Assembly (NCBI RefSeq): GCF_001974875.1
Contig: NZ_MTQD01000002.1
Coordinates: 186,001 to 250,000 of the forward strand
From: Pseudoalteromonas sp. EB27
GTDB lineage: Bacteria; Pseudomonadota; Gammaproteobacteria; Enterobacterales; Alteromonadaceae
Reading direction: 5' to 3'
DNA: 64,000 nucleotides
In this document: positions 45,570 to 55,492 of the stretch, piece after piece
Layout: every line of letters starts with the position of its first letter
Position numbering within the stretch: the first letter of the stretch is position 1
Notes under the pieces: generated by a model
Seen by the model: the letters and a program-made list of their open reading frames with translations, nothing else
The model's database searches: none
Told to the model about the DNA's origin: nothing
Made by a program: the position numbers and the translations under genes

Positions 45570-48500
45570 ATGCCTTTAATGCGACTGCTCGGCATTTCAT
45601 TGCTAAGTTTTTTACTCACAGCCTGTGGTGGCGGTGGGTCACTTGAAAAAGACGGTTCTATTAGTGATGGTGATTCCACTACAGAGACTAGTACATATTT
45701 GGTTTCACTGAAGGGATATTCTCAGACAGACGCAACAGAGTCAAATTCTGTTACTGCTACCTCCTCTTTAGATTTACGTGCAACTCTTACTCAAGACGGG
45801 GTAATTGTCGCGGGTAAGCGTATTGCTTTTACATTAGAAGATGAAATTGGTGAATTGTCTCCATCAAGTGCATTAACTCAAAACGATGGTATTGCAACGG
45901 TTGAACTTACCGCCGGTACTGAAGCCGGTGCGGGTGAAGTAACTGCTACTTATACAGTCGATGGTGAATCTTATACAAGTACTTTTGCTTTTCAATCAAG
46001 TGGTGGGCAAGGTGATGATACGGGGGTTAGTGGTTCAACAACCTTAACGGTAAATATAGTCGATGAGAGTGGCGCTAAGTATTCGGATACAAATCCGGTT
46101 ACAACCGATAATTTAGGGACGGTTACAGCGACTTTAAAAAATGATGGAGTTGCACTTAGCGAGCAACTTGTTACATTTACTACAAACTTCACAGGCAAAA
46201 TAACGCCTGACTTAGGTACTGCAATTACTAACTCAGCGGGGGAGGCAAAAGTAACTCTCTCTAGTGGTAGCTTTAAAGGTGCAGGTCAAGTTGTCGCAAC
46301 TTATAATCCTACTAACTCAACAGAAGTGAGTAATACAGCTGTATTTTATTCTTCAGGTGATTCTGCACCAGTTGATTTGGCACAATTCTCTATATCAGTA
46401 AAGCTTTTAACAGGCTGTAACGCAGGCTGGGATGATAATCGTTCTAGTGTAAAACTTGACCCTACTCAAACAGCATCGGGTTGTACGGTAGCCAACACAA
46501 TATCTTCATCAGAACTAGGTGAATTATTTGTTGAAGTTATTGATGAGCAAAGTGGTGATGGTAGTAAAAATTCGCTTGTTAATATTTCAACAAATTTAGG
46601 TTCTGTTCTCCCTTCATCTGGGACAGCCCTTACCGATAACTTTGGTATTGCTTTACTAAAATTGCAACCTGGTAATACTGGTGGAGCTGGTACCGTGACT
46701 GTAACGTCTGTAGGTGAAAGTAATTCAACTAATTTTGCTGTAGGTATTGCTGATTTAACCCTAGAGGTTGATAACGGGCTTAATACAGATATTTCAGGAA
46801 ATGTTATCCCTTTAAAAGCAGGTGGTAGTACAGTTATTGAAGTAACACTTTTAGATGAGGATGGTAATTTATACTTAACTCCAACAGATGTTGAGTTCAG
46901 CTCAACGTGTGTAATTAGCGGCGACTCAGTAATTGATGCATCAGTAAAATCATCAAGTGGTATAGCAACATCAACATACCGAGCTACAGGTTGTAGTATT
47001 GATGATGATATTAATATCACGGTTGAAACAGGTGGTAAAAACTTCACTGCAACTACGATTATTCCTGTAGAAACATCAGCGGTACAATCAATACAGTTTG
47101 TTGATGTCAGTGAAACATTTATTGCATTACCTCCAGGTGAAGGCGGAGCTCCGACTCAATCGATTGTTAGATTTAAGCTAATAGATGCGGATGGTCTTGC
47201 TTCCACGCAGCAACGTATTGATTTCAAGTTAACAGATTCAGTGGGTGCAGCTAAACTTTCACTTAGAACAAGTGATACAAATAATGAAGGCTTTGTTCAG
47301 ACAACGGTTGAATCTGGCATAGTACCTGGTCCATTAGTGGTAAAAGCGTGTTTTATTTCTAAAGAAGATGTTAATAATTTACCTGAAGGTGATGACTTAA
47401 CATGTTGGGTTGATGATGTTGCGCTGTGCTCTGCAGACCCAACCAATGAAATTTGTCCAGATGGGACACTAACTTTAGTTCCGTTGAGTGAGCAAATAAG
47501 CTCTGTATCAGCTCAGTTAACTTTAGCTTCGGGCGTGACAGACCAAAACAGTTTTGATGCAAGCCCAAATACGCTTAATACGAACTCACTTAACTATAAC
47601 GGTGTTTTAAATGATATTACGGTATATTTTGGTGACCAATTTAATAATTATAATGGTGACGGTGTAGAAGCAACTATTTTAGCTGAAGCAGGGGTCATTG
47701 GCTCATCTAGCAATGAAGTTACTTGTAAAACTGACGACGCTACTTGTGTTGTAACCTGGCGCTCTCAAGGAGACCGTCCATTTTATGATTATAAATGGGG
47801 TAACCGAATTGGTGACATCGATGGTGATTCAACCACGACGGAAGGAATAAATCCAAAAACAGGTATTATAAATTGTGACCCATATTTTGGTATTGCAGCT
47901 CCTTGTATTAATGGTATTACACGCGCTAAAAATAATGCTGATGGCGTTGTTATGGGTGGACGTGTAAGTATTCTAGCTGTCACTAAAGGGCAAGAAAACT
48001 TTGTAGATGAGCAAACCACTGATGATGTTAAGCGTACCAATGGTTTATTTGATATTGGTGAGTATTACGCAAGTTACGATTTACCTGAAGCGTTTATAGA
48101 TCACAATGAAAATGCGACCTTTGATAAAGCAAACTGTAGTGATGCAGACGCTTCAAGTTATGACCCCTCTACAGATGAGTGTTCTGAGCTAATTTCACGT
48201 GGTGGTCATAATGAAACATGGCGAGACCTAGATAATGACGGTATTTATGACTTTGCTGATGGTAAATATAATGGTTTATTATGTGGTGAAGCTGCTGAAA
48301 CTGCAGGTGAGTGTTCTCGAGAGCTAATTGAAGTGCGTAAACAAATTGAATTGGTTATGTCTGGAGATAACCCATATGTTCGTTTTTCTGTGTTGAAAAC
48401 AACGGATATTCTTGATGCACCATATCCTGTTTATGTACCAGCAGATTGCTCTGTTTCAGTTGTTGCAGTACTTGAGCCATCCGATGTATCTGAGCGTTGT

Positions 48501-48893
48501 GATATCTCAGCAGTTGATTTGTCAAATGTTTTTGCAGATAACCCTGCGTATGACGAAACTGACCCAGATGAAACTGATCCTGAACAATTAGAAGTAGGTT
48601 TAGCTGGTATTACTGTTCGTATTCACTACACGGATGAGTTTGGTAATCCGTTGCCTGCAGGTACAACAGTATCAATATCATCTACAAATGGTGACTTATC
48701 TATTATCGAAAATAACGCGATCATCCCAAGTACCAATACGGATAAGCCAATGTATTCAGATGTTCGTATTTCTCGAGAAGCAGATGGTAATGATAAATTT
48801 GACGGTGTACTTTCAATAACATTTGAGTTTACTACTCAGGCTGGTGGCACTAAAACAGTCTCCAAAGGAGTTGAAATTTACGATAGTAAATAA
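45570..48893 (+). CDS. Large lipoprotein with bacterial Ig-like (Big_1) repeats
   Basis: An 1107-residue secreted lipoprotein: leader to the lipobox LTAC (Cys near 19) followed by GGGG. From about 45 to 620 it has at least five Ig-like modules of the invasin/intimin type (for example LTQDGVIVAGKRIAFTLEDE and LKNDGVALSEQLVTFTTN), each ending in a GAGxVxxTY-like strand. A cysteine-rich acidic region (about 620-960) carries calcium-like acidic loops (DLDNDGIYDFADG), followed by another Ig-like end. No homology to a catalytic domain seen. Probably a surface or adhesion protein. It is well expressed-looking: GGGAGAGG precedes ATG. Confidence 0.82.
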   Translation: MPLMRLLGISLLSFLLTACGGGGSLEKDGSISDGDSTTETSTYLVSLKGYSQTDATESNSVTATSSLDLRATLTQDGVIVAGKRIAFTLEDEIGELSPSSALTQNDGIATVELTAGTEAGAGEVTATYTVDGESYTSTFAFQSSGGQGDDTGVSGSTTLTVNIVDESGAKYSDTNPVTTDNLGTVTATLKNDGVALSEQLVTFTTNFTGKITPDLGTAITNSAGEAKVTLSSGSFKGAGQVVATYNPTNSTEVSNTAVFYSSGDSAPVDLAQFSISVKLLTGCNAGWDDNRSSVKLDPTQTASGCTVANTISSSELGELFVEVIDEQSGDGSKNSLVNISTNLGSVLPSSGTALTDNFGIALLKLQPGNTGGAGTVTVTSVGESNSTNFAVGIADLTLEVDNGLNTDISGNVIPLKAGGSTVIEVTLLDEDGNLYLTPTDVEFSSTCVISGDSVIDASVKSSSGIATSTYRATGCSIDDDINITVETGGKNFTATTIIPVETSAVQSIQFVDVSETFIALPPGEGGAPTQSIVRFKLIDADGLASTQQRIDFKLTDSVGAAKLSLRTSDTNNEGFVQTTVESGIVPGPLVVKACFISKEDVNNLPEGDDLTCWVDDVALCSADPTNEICPDGTLTLVPLSEQISSVSAQLTLASGVTDQNSFDASPNTLNTNSLNYNGVLNDITVYFGDQFNNYNGDGVEATILAEAGVIGSSSNEVTCKTDDATCVVTWRSQGDRPFYDYKWGNRIGDIDGDSTTTEGINPKTGIINCDPYFGIAAPCINGITRAKNNADGVVMGGRVSILAVTKGQENFVDEQTTDDVKRTNGLFDIGEYYASYDLPEAFIDHNENATFDKANCSDADASSYDPSTDECSELISRGGHNETWRDLDNDGIYDFADGKYNGLLCGEAAETAGECSRELIEVRKQIELVMSGDNPYVRFSVLKTTDILDAPYPVYVPADCSVSVVAVLEPSDVSERCDISAVDLSNVFADNPAYDETDPDETDPEQLEVGLAGITVRIHYTDEFGNPLPAGTTVSISSTNGDLSIIENNAIIPSTNTDKPMYSDVRISREADGNDKFDGVLSITFEFTTQAGGTKTVSKGVEIYDSK

Positions 48894-48905
48894 GGCTTTA
48901 TTTTA

Positions 48906-48934
48906 AAAATGCCAACCTTTAGGTTGGCATTTTT
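48906..48934 (+). terminator. Terminator after the Ig-like lipoprotein gene
   Basis: AAAATGCCAACCT and AGGTTGGCATTTT form a 13-bp stem with a two- to three-base loop and T-run. Confidence 0.9.
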
Positions 48935-49141
48935 GTTTCTGTTCTATATATTCCACATCAATTAATCTAAAAACACCTGTTTGTTTAATTTAACGACAAA
49001 AATTGTTCGTTTATTCAGTAAATACTGAAAAGTTTGTATTAAAAGCTTGTAACAACTAGTGTTTGTAGATATACCTATAAATATTCGCGCCGCTTATGTC
49101 GGCAAAACACATTTTTAATATTTGGTTAGAAATAGGCAACT

Positions 49142-51862
49142 ATGGGCAAATCGCTAGTAATTGTAGAGTCTCCTGCTAAGGCTAAAACAATTAATAAATA
49201 TTTAGGTAATGACTTCATCGTAAAGTCCAGTATTGGGCATGTACGAGATTTACCTACTTCAGGTTCGAGCAAAGCTAAAGTGCCGGCAACTAAAACGCCA
49301 GCAGAAGTTCGTAAAATGGAACCTGAAGAGAAAGCAGCGTATAAAAAGCAACGAGATTATACAAACTTAGTCGCGCGTATGGGTATTGACCCAAACCAAG
49401 GCTGGGATCCGCATTACGAAATACTGCCAGGTAAAGAAAAAGTTGTTCAAGAATTACAAAAGCTGGCTGAAAATGCAGACCAAATATATCTCGCAACGGA
49501 TTTGGATAGAGAAGGGGAAGCAATTGCTTGGCACCTTCAAGAAATCATTGGTGGTGATCCTGCTAAGTATAAGCGCGTAGTTTTTAACGAAATTACTAAA
49601 AACGCAATACAGCAAGCGTTTGAAACACCTGGCGAGCTTAATACTGATATGGTTTACGCTCAGCAAACACGTCGCTTTTTAGACCGTGTTGTTGGCTTTA
49701 TGGTATCACCTTTATTGTGGGCTAAAGTGGCCCGTGGACTTTCTGCAGGACGAGTTCAGTCTGTTGCGGTACGTTTATTAGTAGAGCGTGAGCGTGAAAT
49801 TAAGGCGTTTATCCCTGAAGAATTTTGGGATATTCACGCTGACGTTAAAAATACTGAGTCTGAGTTACGTCTAGAAGTAGCCAAACAAGCAGGAAAGCCT
49901 TTTAAGCCTGTAAATGAAGCTCAGGCTAGCGCAGCGGTTAAAAGTCTTGAGAATGCAGAATACAAAGTAATTAGTGTTGAAGAAAAACCAAGTAAAAGCC
50001 GCCCAAGTGCGCCATTAATTACTTCAACCATGCAGCAAGCGGCAAGTACACGTTTAGGTTATGGCGTTAAAAAGACCATGATGCTTGCTCAGCGTTTGTA
50101 TGAAGGCGGTTATATTACGTATATGCGTACCGATTCAACTAATCTTTCAAAAGATGCCGTTGAAATGTGTCGTGAGTATGTAACAAACGAGTTTGGTGCT
50201 AAATACTTACCAAAAGATCCAATTAGCTACAGCTCTAAAGGTAATGCACAAGAAGCGCATGAGGCAATACGTCCTTCAAGCGTCACCGTGTTATCTGGTC
50301 ATGTTGAAGGTGTAGACGCCGATGCTAAAAAGCTGTACGAGCTAATTTGGCGTCAGTTTGTAGCGTGCCAAATGGTACCTGCTGAATACGATTTAACAAC
50401 ACTAACTGTTGCGGCTAACGACTTCCAGCTTAAAGCGAAAGGCCGTGTGCTCCGCTTTGATGGTTGGACAAAAGTACAACCTGCAGTACGTAAGAAAAAC
50501 GAAGAAGATCAATCACTACCGGCTGTTAAAGAAGGTGAGATCCTTACTTTAATCGAACTTGATCCCAAGCAACATTTTACGAAACCACCAGCGCGCTTTA
50601 GTGAAGCAAGTTTAGTAAAAGAGCTTGAAAAACGCGGTATTGGTCGTCCATCTACTTATGCGTCAATTATATCAACGATTCAAGATCGTGGTTATGTACG
50701 TGTAGAAAACCGCCGTTTCTTTGCTGAAAAAATGGGTGAAATAGTTACTGATCGCTTGGTTGAAAATTTCACTGATTTAATGAACTTTGATTTTACAGCT
50801 AAAATGGAAGGCCGTTTAGATGATATCGCTGAAGGCGAGCGTGTATGGACTCAAGTTCTAGATAAGTTTTATGCTGATTTTTCAACGCAATTAACTGTCG
50901 CTAAAGACGAGCCAGAGAATGGTGGCATGCGTCTTAACGAGATGGTTGAAACCGATATTGAATGCCCTACATGTAGCCGAAAAATGGGTATACGCACGGC
51001 ATCAACCGGTGTTTTCTTAGGGTGTACTGGTTACAGCCTTCCGCCAAAAGAGCGTTGTACTACGACAATGAACTTAGTGTCGGGTGATGAAGCTGTTGCA
51101 GCTGATGTAGAAGATGTAGAAACTGAAAAGTTAATGCAGATGAAGCGTTGTCCTATTTGTGAAACAGCAATGGATTCATACCTAATTGATGAAACGCGTA
51201 AGTTACATGTGTGTGGTAATAACCCGGCATGTAAAGGGCATATTGTTGAAGAAGGTACCTTTAAAATTAAAGGCTATGACGGACCAATTATCGAATGTGA
51301 TAAATGTGGTTCTGACATGGAACTTAAATCGGGTCGTTTTGGTAAGTACTTTGGCTGTAATAATGACGAGTGTAAAAACACACGTAAACTACTTAAAAGT
51401 GGCGAAGCTGCTCCACCAAAAGAAGATCCTGTTCACATTACTGAGTTAGAGTGTGAAAAGTCAGATGCGTATTTCGTATTACGTGATGGCGCCGCGGGTA
51501 TATTTTTAGCTGCAAATACTTTTCCTAAGTCTCGTGAAACACGTGCACCTAAGGTAGAAGAGTTAAAACGCTTTAGAGACCGCATCTCGCCTAAGTTTTA
51601 TTACTTAGCTGATGCACCGGCTAAAGATCCTGATGGTAATCTTGCTGTTGTACGCTACAGCCGTAAAAATAAAGCTCAGTATGTTATGACTGAAGTTGAC
51701 GGCAAAGCAACTGGCTGGACTGCTCATTTTGATGCAGGTAAATGGACAGAAGAAGCTAAGAAAAAGGCAGCACCTAAAAAGAAAGCCGCTGCAAAAAAGG
51801 CACCAGCTAAGGCAAAGCCTAAAGCCAAAGCAAAGCCTAAAACTAAAAAAGAGAATGAATAA
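49142..51862 (+). CDS. topA: DNA topoisomerase I
   Basis: A 906-residue type IA topoisomerase relaxing negative supercoils. The Toprim start [20 protein letters not shown] and DLDREGEA lie in the first 130 residues; the active Tyr is in [12 protein letters not shown] (about 327). Three zinc-finger cysteine clusters (CPTC, CPIC, CDKC) lie from about 605 to 745, followed by a basic Ala/Lys/Pro tail (last 40 residues) resembling histone-like tails; E. coli TopA is 865 residues without such a long one. The tail probably strengthens DNA binding. Confidence 0.97.
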   Translation: MGKSLVIVESPAKAKTINKYLGNDFIVKSSIGHVRDLPTSGSSKAKVPATKTPAEVRKMEPEEKAAYKKQRDYTNLVARMGIDPNQGWDPHYEILPGKEKVVQELQKLAENADQIYLATDLDREGEAIAWHLQEIIGGDPAKYKRVVFNEITKNAIQQAFETPGELNTDMVYAQQTRRFLDRVVGFMVSPLLWAKVARGLSAGRVQSVAVRLLVEREREIKAFIPEEFWDIHADVKNTESELRLEVAKQAGKPFKPVNEAQASAAVKSLENAEYKVISVEEKPSKSRPSAPLITSTMQQAASTRLGYGVKKTMMLAQRLYEGGYITYMRTDSTNLSKDAVEMCREYVTNEFGAKYLPKDPISYSSKGNAQEAHEAIRPSSVTVLSGHVEGVDADAKKLYELIWRQFVACQMVPAEYDLTTLTVAANDFQLKAKGRVLRFDGWTKVQPAVRKKNEEDQSLPAVKEGEILTLIELDPKQHFTKPPARFSEASLVKELEKRGIGRPSTYASIISTIQDRGYVRVENRRFFAEKMGEIVTDRLVENFTDLMNFDFTAKMEGRLDDIAEGERVWTQVLDKFYADFSTQLTVAKDEPENGGMRLNEMVETDIECPTCSRKMGIRTASTGVFLGCTGYSLPPKERCTTTMNLVSGDEAVAADVEDVETEKLMQMKRCPICETAMDSYLIDETRKLHVCGNNPACKGHIVEEGTFKIKGYDGPIIECDKCGSDMELKSGRFGKYFGCNNDECKNTRKLLKSGEAAPPKEDPVHITELECEKSDAYFVLRDGAAGIFLAANTFPKSRETRAPKVEELKRFRDRISPKFYYLADAPAKDPDGNLAVVRYSRKNKAQYVMTEVDGKATGWTAHFDAGKWTEEAKKKAAPKKKAAAKKAPAKAKPKAKAKPKTKKENE

Positions 51863-51909
51863 GTAGGTATTTCTTATTCATAGCTTTTTATAGTTTTTAA
51901 AAAGTCATA

Positions 51910-51951
51910 AAAAAACCGGAATGCACAGCTTGTGTCTATTCCGGTTTTTTT
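51910..51951 (+). terminator. topA terminator
   Basis: AACCGGAAT and ATTCCGGTT enclose an inner CACA-TGTG stem, giving a two-stage hairpin ending in T7. Confidence 0.9.
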
Positions 51952-52087
51952 GTGCCTAGTTAAATGTTTTCGCAACGGCTTTATTAGCAGTACATTTAAC
52001 TAAGTGTATTGGGTATATTAATTTTTATTAAAAACATAGTCATTTTACCGCACTAAATAGATCGCTAATTTAATGCAATTGGTATGA

Positions 52088-52330
52088 TTAAATTTTAACA
52101 GAAGATACTTTTTTATAGCCTTCAGATTCAAGCTCATCATTTACGCATTTTAATACGTAGGCATTTAGCTCTTCATTGCTTACGTCATCATCTTTAGCCC
52201 AGTTAACACACATTTCTGTGTATTCTTTTACCATTTCGGCTGAAGCTGTTGGCGCATCGTCTGCTACCGCGTAAGTCGCAGATACTGCAAATAGTGGAGC
52301 TACGATTAATGCTAGCAATGCTTTTTTCAT
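52088..52330 (-). CDS. Small exported protein with two cysteines
   Basis: An 80-residue secreted protein. Residues 1-23 are a signal peptide (MKKALLALIVAPLFAVSATYA). The mature part is acidic with two Cys (EMCVNW and LKCVND) that probably form a disulfide. AGGAATAAACGA gives a fair ribosome site for ATG 52330; the longer frame starting 52405 puts 25 odd residues before the leader. Family not recognised. It is divergent from yqhA. Confidence 0.72.
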   Translation of the reverse strand: MKKALLALIVAPLFAVSATYAVADDAPTASAEMVKEYTEMCVNWAKDDDVSNEELNAYVLKCVNDELESEGYKKVSSVKI

Positions 52331-52569
52331 TCGTTTATTCCTAAAAAAATGGTGTGATGACTGATTTACCCAGTTTAAGGTTAGGTTTAAACCAGTAGTG
52401 CCCAATCCAGAACAACTCTGTTGGTATATTGATTTTTAAACGAAAACGAAATAAAAGATAACGAAATATTTTTATCGTGAGGATGAGTAATTCACTTGTC
52501 AGGATTTCGCGACATTGTGTTGTAGTGGTTTATAAGCTAAGGTCGCTTTTTTAATTAAAAGTCAAACCA

Positions 52570-53115
52570 ATGTCATCACACACCCCTAATAAAAAACCAC
52601 GCCAAGCTAATAAAGTAGAGCATGCATTAGAATCTTTTATTTTTAAAGGGCGTTGGTTACTAGCCCCATTTTTTGTGGGTCTACTATTTGCAGTTGTACT
52701 GTTGTTAATAAAGTTTTTTAAGCAGCTTTATTTAATGGGTATTGCGACATTTACAGCAACCAATCAAGAGTTACTTGTCGGTATTCTAACTCTAGTTGAT
52801 ACGGCATTATTAGCGGGGTTATTGCTGATCATTACATTTAGTGGTTACGAGAACTTTGTTTCTAAGCTTAATATTGATAATCACGAAGACAGACCATCTT
52901 GGATGGGCAAAGTTGGTTTTTCAGGTCTAAAGATGAAATTAATAAGTGCGATAGTGGCTATTTCTGCTGTTGAGTTATTAAAAGTATTTATAAACTCAGG
53001 TGCATATCCAAGTGATGAGCTACTTTGGAAAGTGACAATTCATGTCACGTTTGTAATGTCAGGCGTTTTATTTGCTTTAACTGATTACTTAAACAGTAAA
53101 ACCCAAAGTCATTAG
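52570..53115 (+). CDS. yqhA: UPF0114 membrane protein YqhA
   Basis: A 181-residue inner-membrane protein with four helices (about 30-50, 65-87, 118-136, 148-168), matching the YqhA/UPF0114 family (LESFIFKGRWLLAPFFVGLL; WMGKVGFSGLKMKLISAIVAISAVELL). No function is assigned in E. coli. No clear ribosome site is visible. A terminator follows. Confidence 0.9.
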   Translation: MSSHTPNKKPRQANKVEHALESFIFKGRWLLAPFFVGLLFAVVLLLIKFFKQLYLMGIATFTATNQELLVGILTLVDTALLAGLLLIITFSGYENFVSKLNIDNHEDRPSWMGKVGFSGLKMKLISAIVAISAVELLKVFINSGAYPSDELLWKVTIHVTFVMSGVLFALTDYLNSKTQSH

Positions 53116-53130
53116 AAAAATTAAATGCAC

Positions 53131-53162
53131 AAAAAAGCCCAAGTAATTTACTTGGGCTTTTT
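53131..53162. terminator. Terminator between yqhA and the alpha-glucosidase gene
   Basis: AAAAAAGCCCAAGTAA and TTACTTGGGCTTTTT form a 14-bp stem with a two-base loop, flanked by runs that suit both convergent genes. Confidence 0.92.
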
Positions 53163-53207
53163 ATGTTTAGAGCTTAGCTGTAACATTAAGTGTAATTATT
53201 GATTTCA

Positions 53208-54830
53208 TTAACACTCTGCATAAAAGCAAGCGAAAGGCTCAAGCGTTAGTGTGTCTTGGCTTAATTTTGCGCTGTGGTGGCTAAGCTCGTTATATTCTTT
53301 AACGATTGATGTCGGCATATCAATATTTGTTTGTTGAGAACTTAGATTAAACAGGCAAAGCATTTTTTGCGTTCCAAGCGTTCTATAAAAAGCAAGAACA
53401 GGCTCAGGCGTTTCAATAAACTCAATATCACCCTCAAGTAAAACTGTTTGCTTTTTTCGCCACGCCATAAACTCACGGTAGGCGTTTAAAATTGAGTGAC
53501 TATCATTTGTTTGCATCGCAACTGATTGCTGTTTGTGTGCATCATCAATGGGTAGCCAAGGTTTTACATCACTAAAACCGGCATGAGATGAATCAATTTG
53601 CTCCCATGGCATTGGCGTTCTACAGCCATCACGCCCTTTAAAATTAGGCCAAAATGTAATGCCATATGGGTCTTGTAAGTCTTCAAAGGCAACAGATGCT
53701 TCACCTAAACCAAGCTCTTCACCTTGGTACATACATACACTGCCACGAAGAGAAGCAAGTAGGGCGGTTAGCATTTTACATTGCTGAGGGTTTATTATGC
53801 CATTTTCACTCCAGCGACTCGCTACGCGCTCAACATCATGGTTGCTAAATGCCCAACACGGCCAACCCTCAGTCATACGTTGTTCAAGAGTTTGAACAGT
53901 AGTTCTAATATATTCACTTGAATAATCATTTGTTAAGAGCTCAAAGCTATATCCCATGTGCAGCTTATCGCCACCTTGGGTGTACTGCGCCATAGTCGCT
54001 AATGAATCCTCAGATGAGATTTCGCCAAGCGATACAGTACCTGGGTATTTATTAAGTAATGTGCGAATGTCTTGCATAAACTCAATATTTTCTGGCTGAG
54101 TGTTGTTGTAGTAATGATACTGAAATGCGTATGGGTTATCTTCACTAAAACCGCGACCCTGGCGCTTATCTTTTGGTTTAGCTGGGTTATCGCGAAGTTG
54201 TGCATCGTGATAGCAAAAGTTAATAGCATCTAATCTAAAGCCATCTACGCCTTTTTTAAGCCAAAACTCTACGTTATCAAGTACAGCTTGTCTTACGTCA
54301 GGATTATGAAAGTTTAAATCGGGTTGTTCGGTTAAAAAGTTATGCAAATAATATTGCCCACGGCGAGGTTCCCACTGCCACGCGCCACCACCAAAAATAG
54401 ACAGCCAATTATTAGGTGCTGTGCCGTCATCTTTAGCTTCAGCCCAAACATACCAATCCGCTTTATCGTTATTTTGATTTTCGCGGCTATCTGTAAACCA
54501 TTGGTGTTGATCTGACGTATGGCTTAGCACTTGGTCAATTATAATTTTAATATTGCGATCATGGGCTTGGCTAATAAGTTCATCAAAATCGTTTAAATCA
54601 CCAAAAAGCGGGTCAATGTCACGGTAGTCACTAATATCGTAGCCAAAGTCTTTCATTGGCGATTTGAAAAAAGGTGAAATCCAAATTGCATCAACGCCTA
54701 AGCTTTTAATGTAATCAATACGATTAATAATCCCTTTTAAATCACCAATACCATCGCTGTTGCTATCTTGAAAGCTACGCGGATAAACTTGATAAATAAC
54801 CGCACCTTTATACCACTGCTTTTGGGTCAT
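53208..54830 (-). CDS. Cytoplasmic alpha-glucosidase (GH13, oligo-1,6/maltase type)
   Basis: A 540-residue GH13 enzyme hydrolysing alpha-glucosidic bonds of malto-oligosaccharides. Catalytic residues are Asp201 in GFRLDAINF, Glu270 in SLGEISSED and Asp332 in FSNHDVERV; the (beta/alpha)8 barrel begins AVIYQVYPRSFQDSN. It has no signal peptide, so it should act inside the cell on sugars brought in by the permease at the end of the window. The start at 54830 (MTQKQWYKG) has GGAGAAAAGC upstream. It is divergent from the TonB receptor gene, sharing the operator region. Confidence 0.93.
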   Translation of the reverse strand: MTQKQWYKGAVIYQVYPRSFQDSNSDGIGDLKGIINRIDYIKSLGVDAIWISPFFKSPMKDFGYDISDYRDIDPLFGDLNDFDELISQAHDRNIKIIIDQVLSHTSDQHQWFTDSRENQNNDKADWYVWAEAKDDGTAPNNWLSIFGGGAWQWEPRRGQYYLHNFLTEQPDLNFHNPDVRQAVLDNVEFWLKKGVDGFRLDAINFCYHDAQLRDNPAKPKDKRQGRGFSEDNPYAFQYHYYNNTQPENIEFMQDIRTLLNKYPGTVSLGEISSEDSLATMAQYTQGGDKLHMGYSFELLTNDYSSEYIRTTVQTLEQRMTEGWPCWAFSNHDVERVASRWSENGIINPQQCKMLTALLASLRGSVCMYQGEELGLGEASVAFEDLQDPYGITFWPNFKGRDGCRTPMPWEQIDSSHAGFSDVKPWLPIDDAHKQQSVAMQTNDSHSILNAYREFMAWRKKQTVLLEGDIEFIETPEPVLAFYRTLGTQKMLCLFNLSSQQTNIDMPTSIVKEYNELSHHSAKLSQDTLTLEPFACFYAEC

Positions 54831-54939
54831 GCTTTTCTCCGTCATTCCACACAGTATTTAGACTATTCTTTATTGTGATTACGATTAATCACGTTATTTG
54901 CAAAAAGCATACGTGAAGCCTTTAATCCTGTAAAAAGTC

Positions 54940-54953
54940 TGCATACGTATGCA
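54940..54953. promoter_or_regulatory. Operator palindrome, alpha-glucosidase side
   Basis: TGCATACGTATGCA is a perfect 14-bp palindrome with a central CG, typical of LacI-family operators. It lies 110 bp before the alpha-glucosidase start on the minus strand. Confidence 0.75.
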
Positions 54954-55354
54954 CTAAAAATAATGCAATAAATTTATTAAAAATAAGTGGTTAGAGTGGC
55001 TTTAGTAGCGTTCATTTTGCGTATCTATTGTTTACCAATTACGTCAGTCATTGATTTATTAGTTAAATTGAATCTAACAGATTGTACTGTAAGGGAAATA
55101 TATCCCAGGATCTACATGAAATGGTCTGACCAATTTAACGCTTGGTAAATGTGGAATAATTTAAACGTTATTTGACAGTGATAATTAATTTCACCTTGTT
55201 TACATTTAAGTAAAAGTGCCATTAAGTTTCAATAGAATTGATTTGACTATTGATGTTTGTCTTGTGTTTTTTATCTGTCTTATTCCCAATAAAATCAATT
55301 GGTTAAAAATGCACGTGTGTAATGTATGTTAATGTTAGGCTATATTGAAATTGT

Positions 55355-55368
55355 TGAATACGTATGCA
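55355..55368. promoter_or_regulatory. Operator palindrome, TonB receptor side
   Basis: TGAATACGTATGCA differs from the perfect palindrome at 54940 by one base, and is identical to the copy at 61739. It lies 125 bp before the TonB receptor start. Confidence 0.75.
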
Positions 55369-55492
55369 TAAAGTTGTTAATAAAATAAATCTGGCGTTAA
55401 TATTCATCCTGACAACAAAATTAGCTCGCCTTGTTTAACTATCACTTAAACATTGAACGCGGGTATCACAATATGGGTAACGGGAAAACATT

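Larger units (their letters stand above)
54831..55492. promoter_or_regulatory. Divergent promoter region of the maltodextrin locus
   Basis: 662 bp without a gene between the alpha-glucosidase and the TonB receptor. It contains two strong operator-like palindromes (54940-54953 and 55355-55368), one beside each gene, and a weaker GCATACGTGA at 54907. The rest is AT-rich with no other repeat seen. It presumably holds two promoters under the same regulator. Confidence 0.7.

Noticed and set aside
54907..54916. Fourth operator (GCATACGTGA)
   Set aside because: Only one half matches the palindrome, so it may be chance or a weak auxiliary site.
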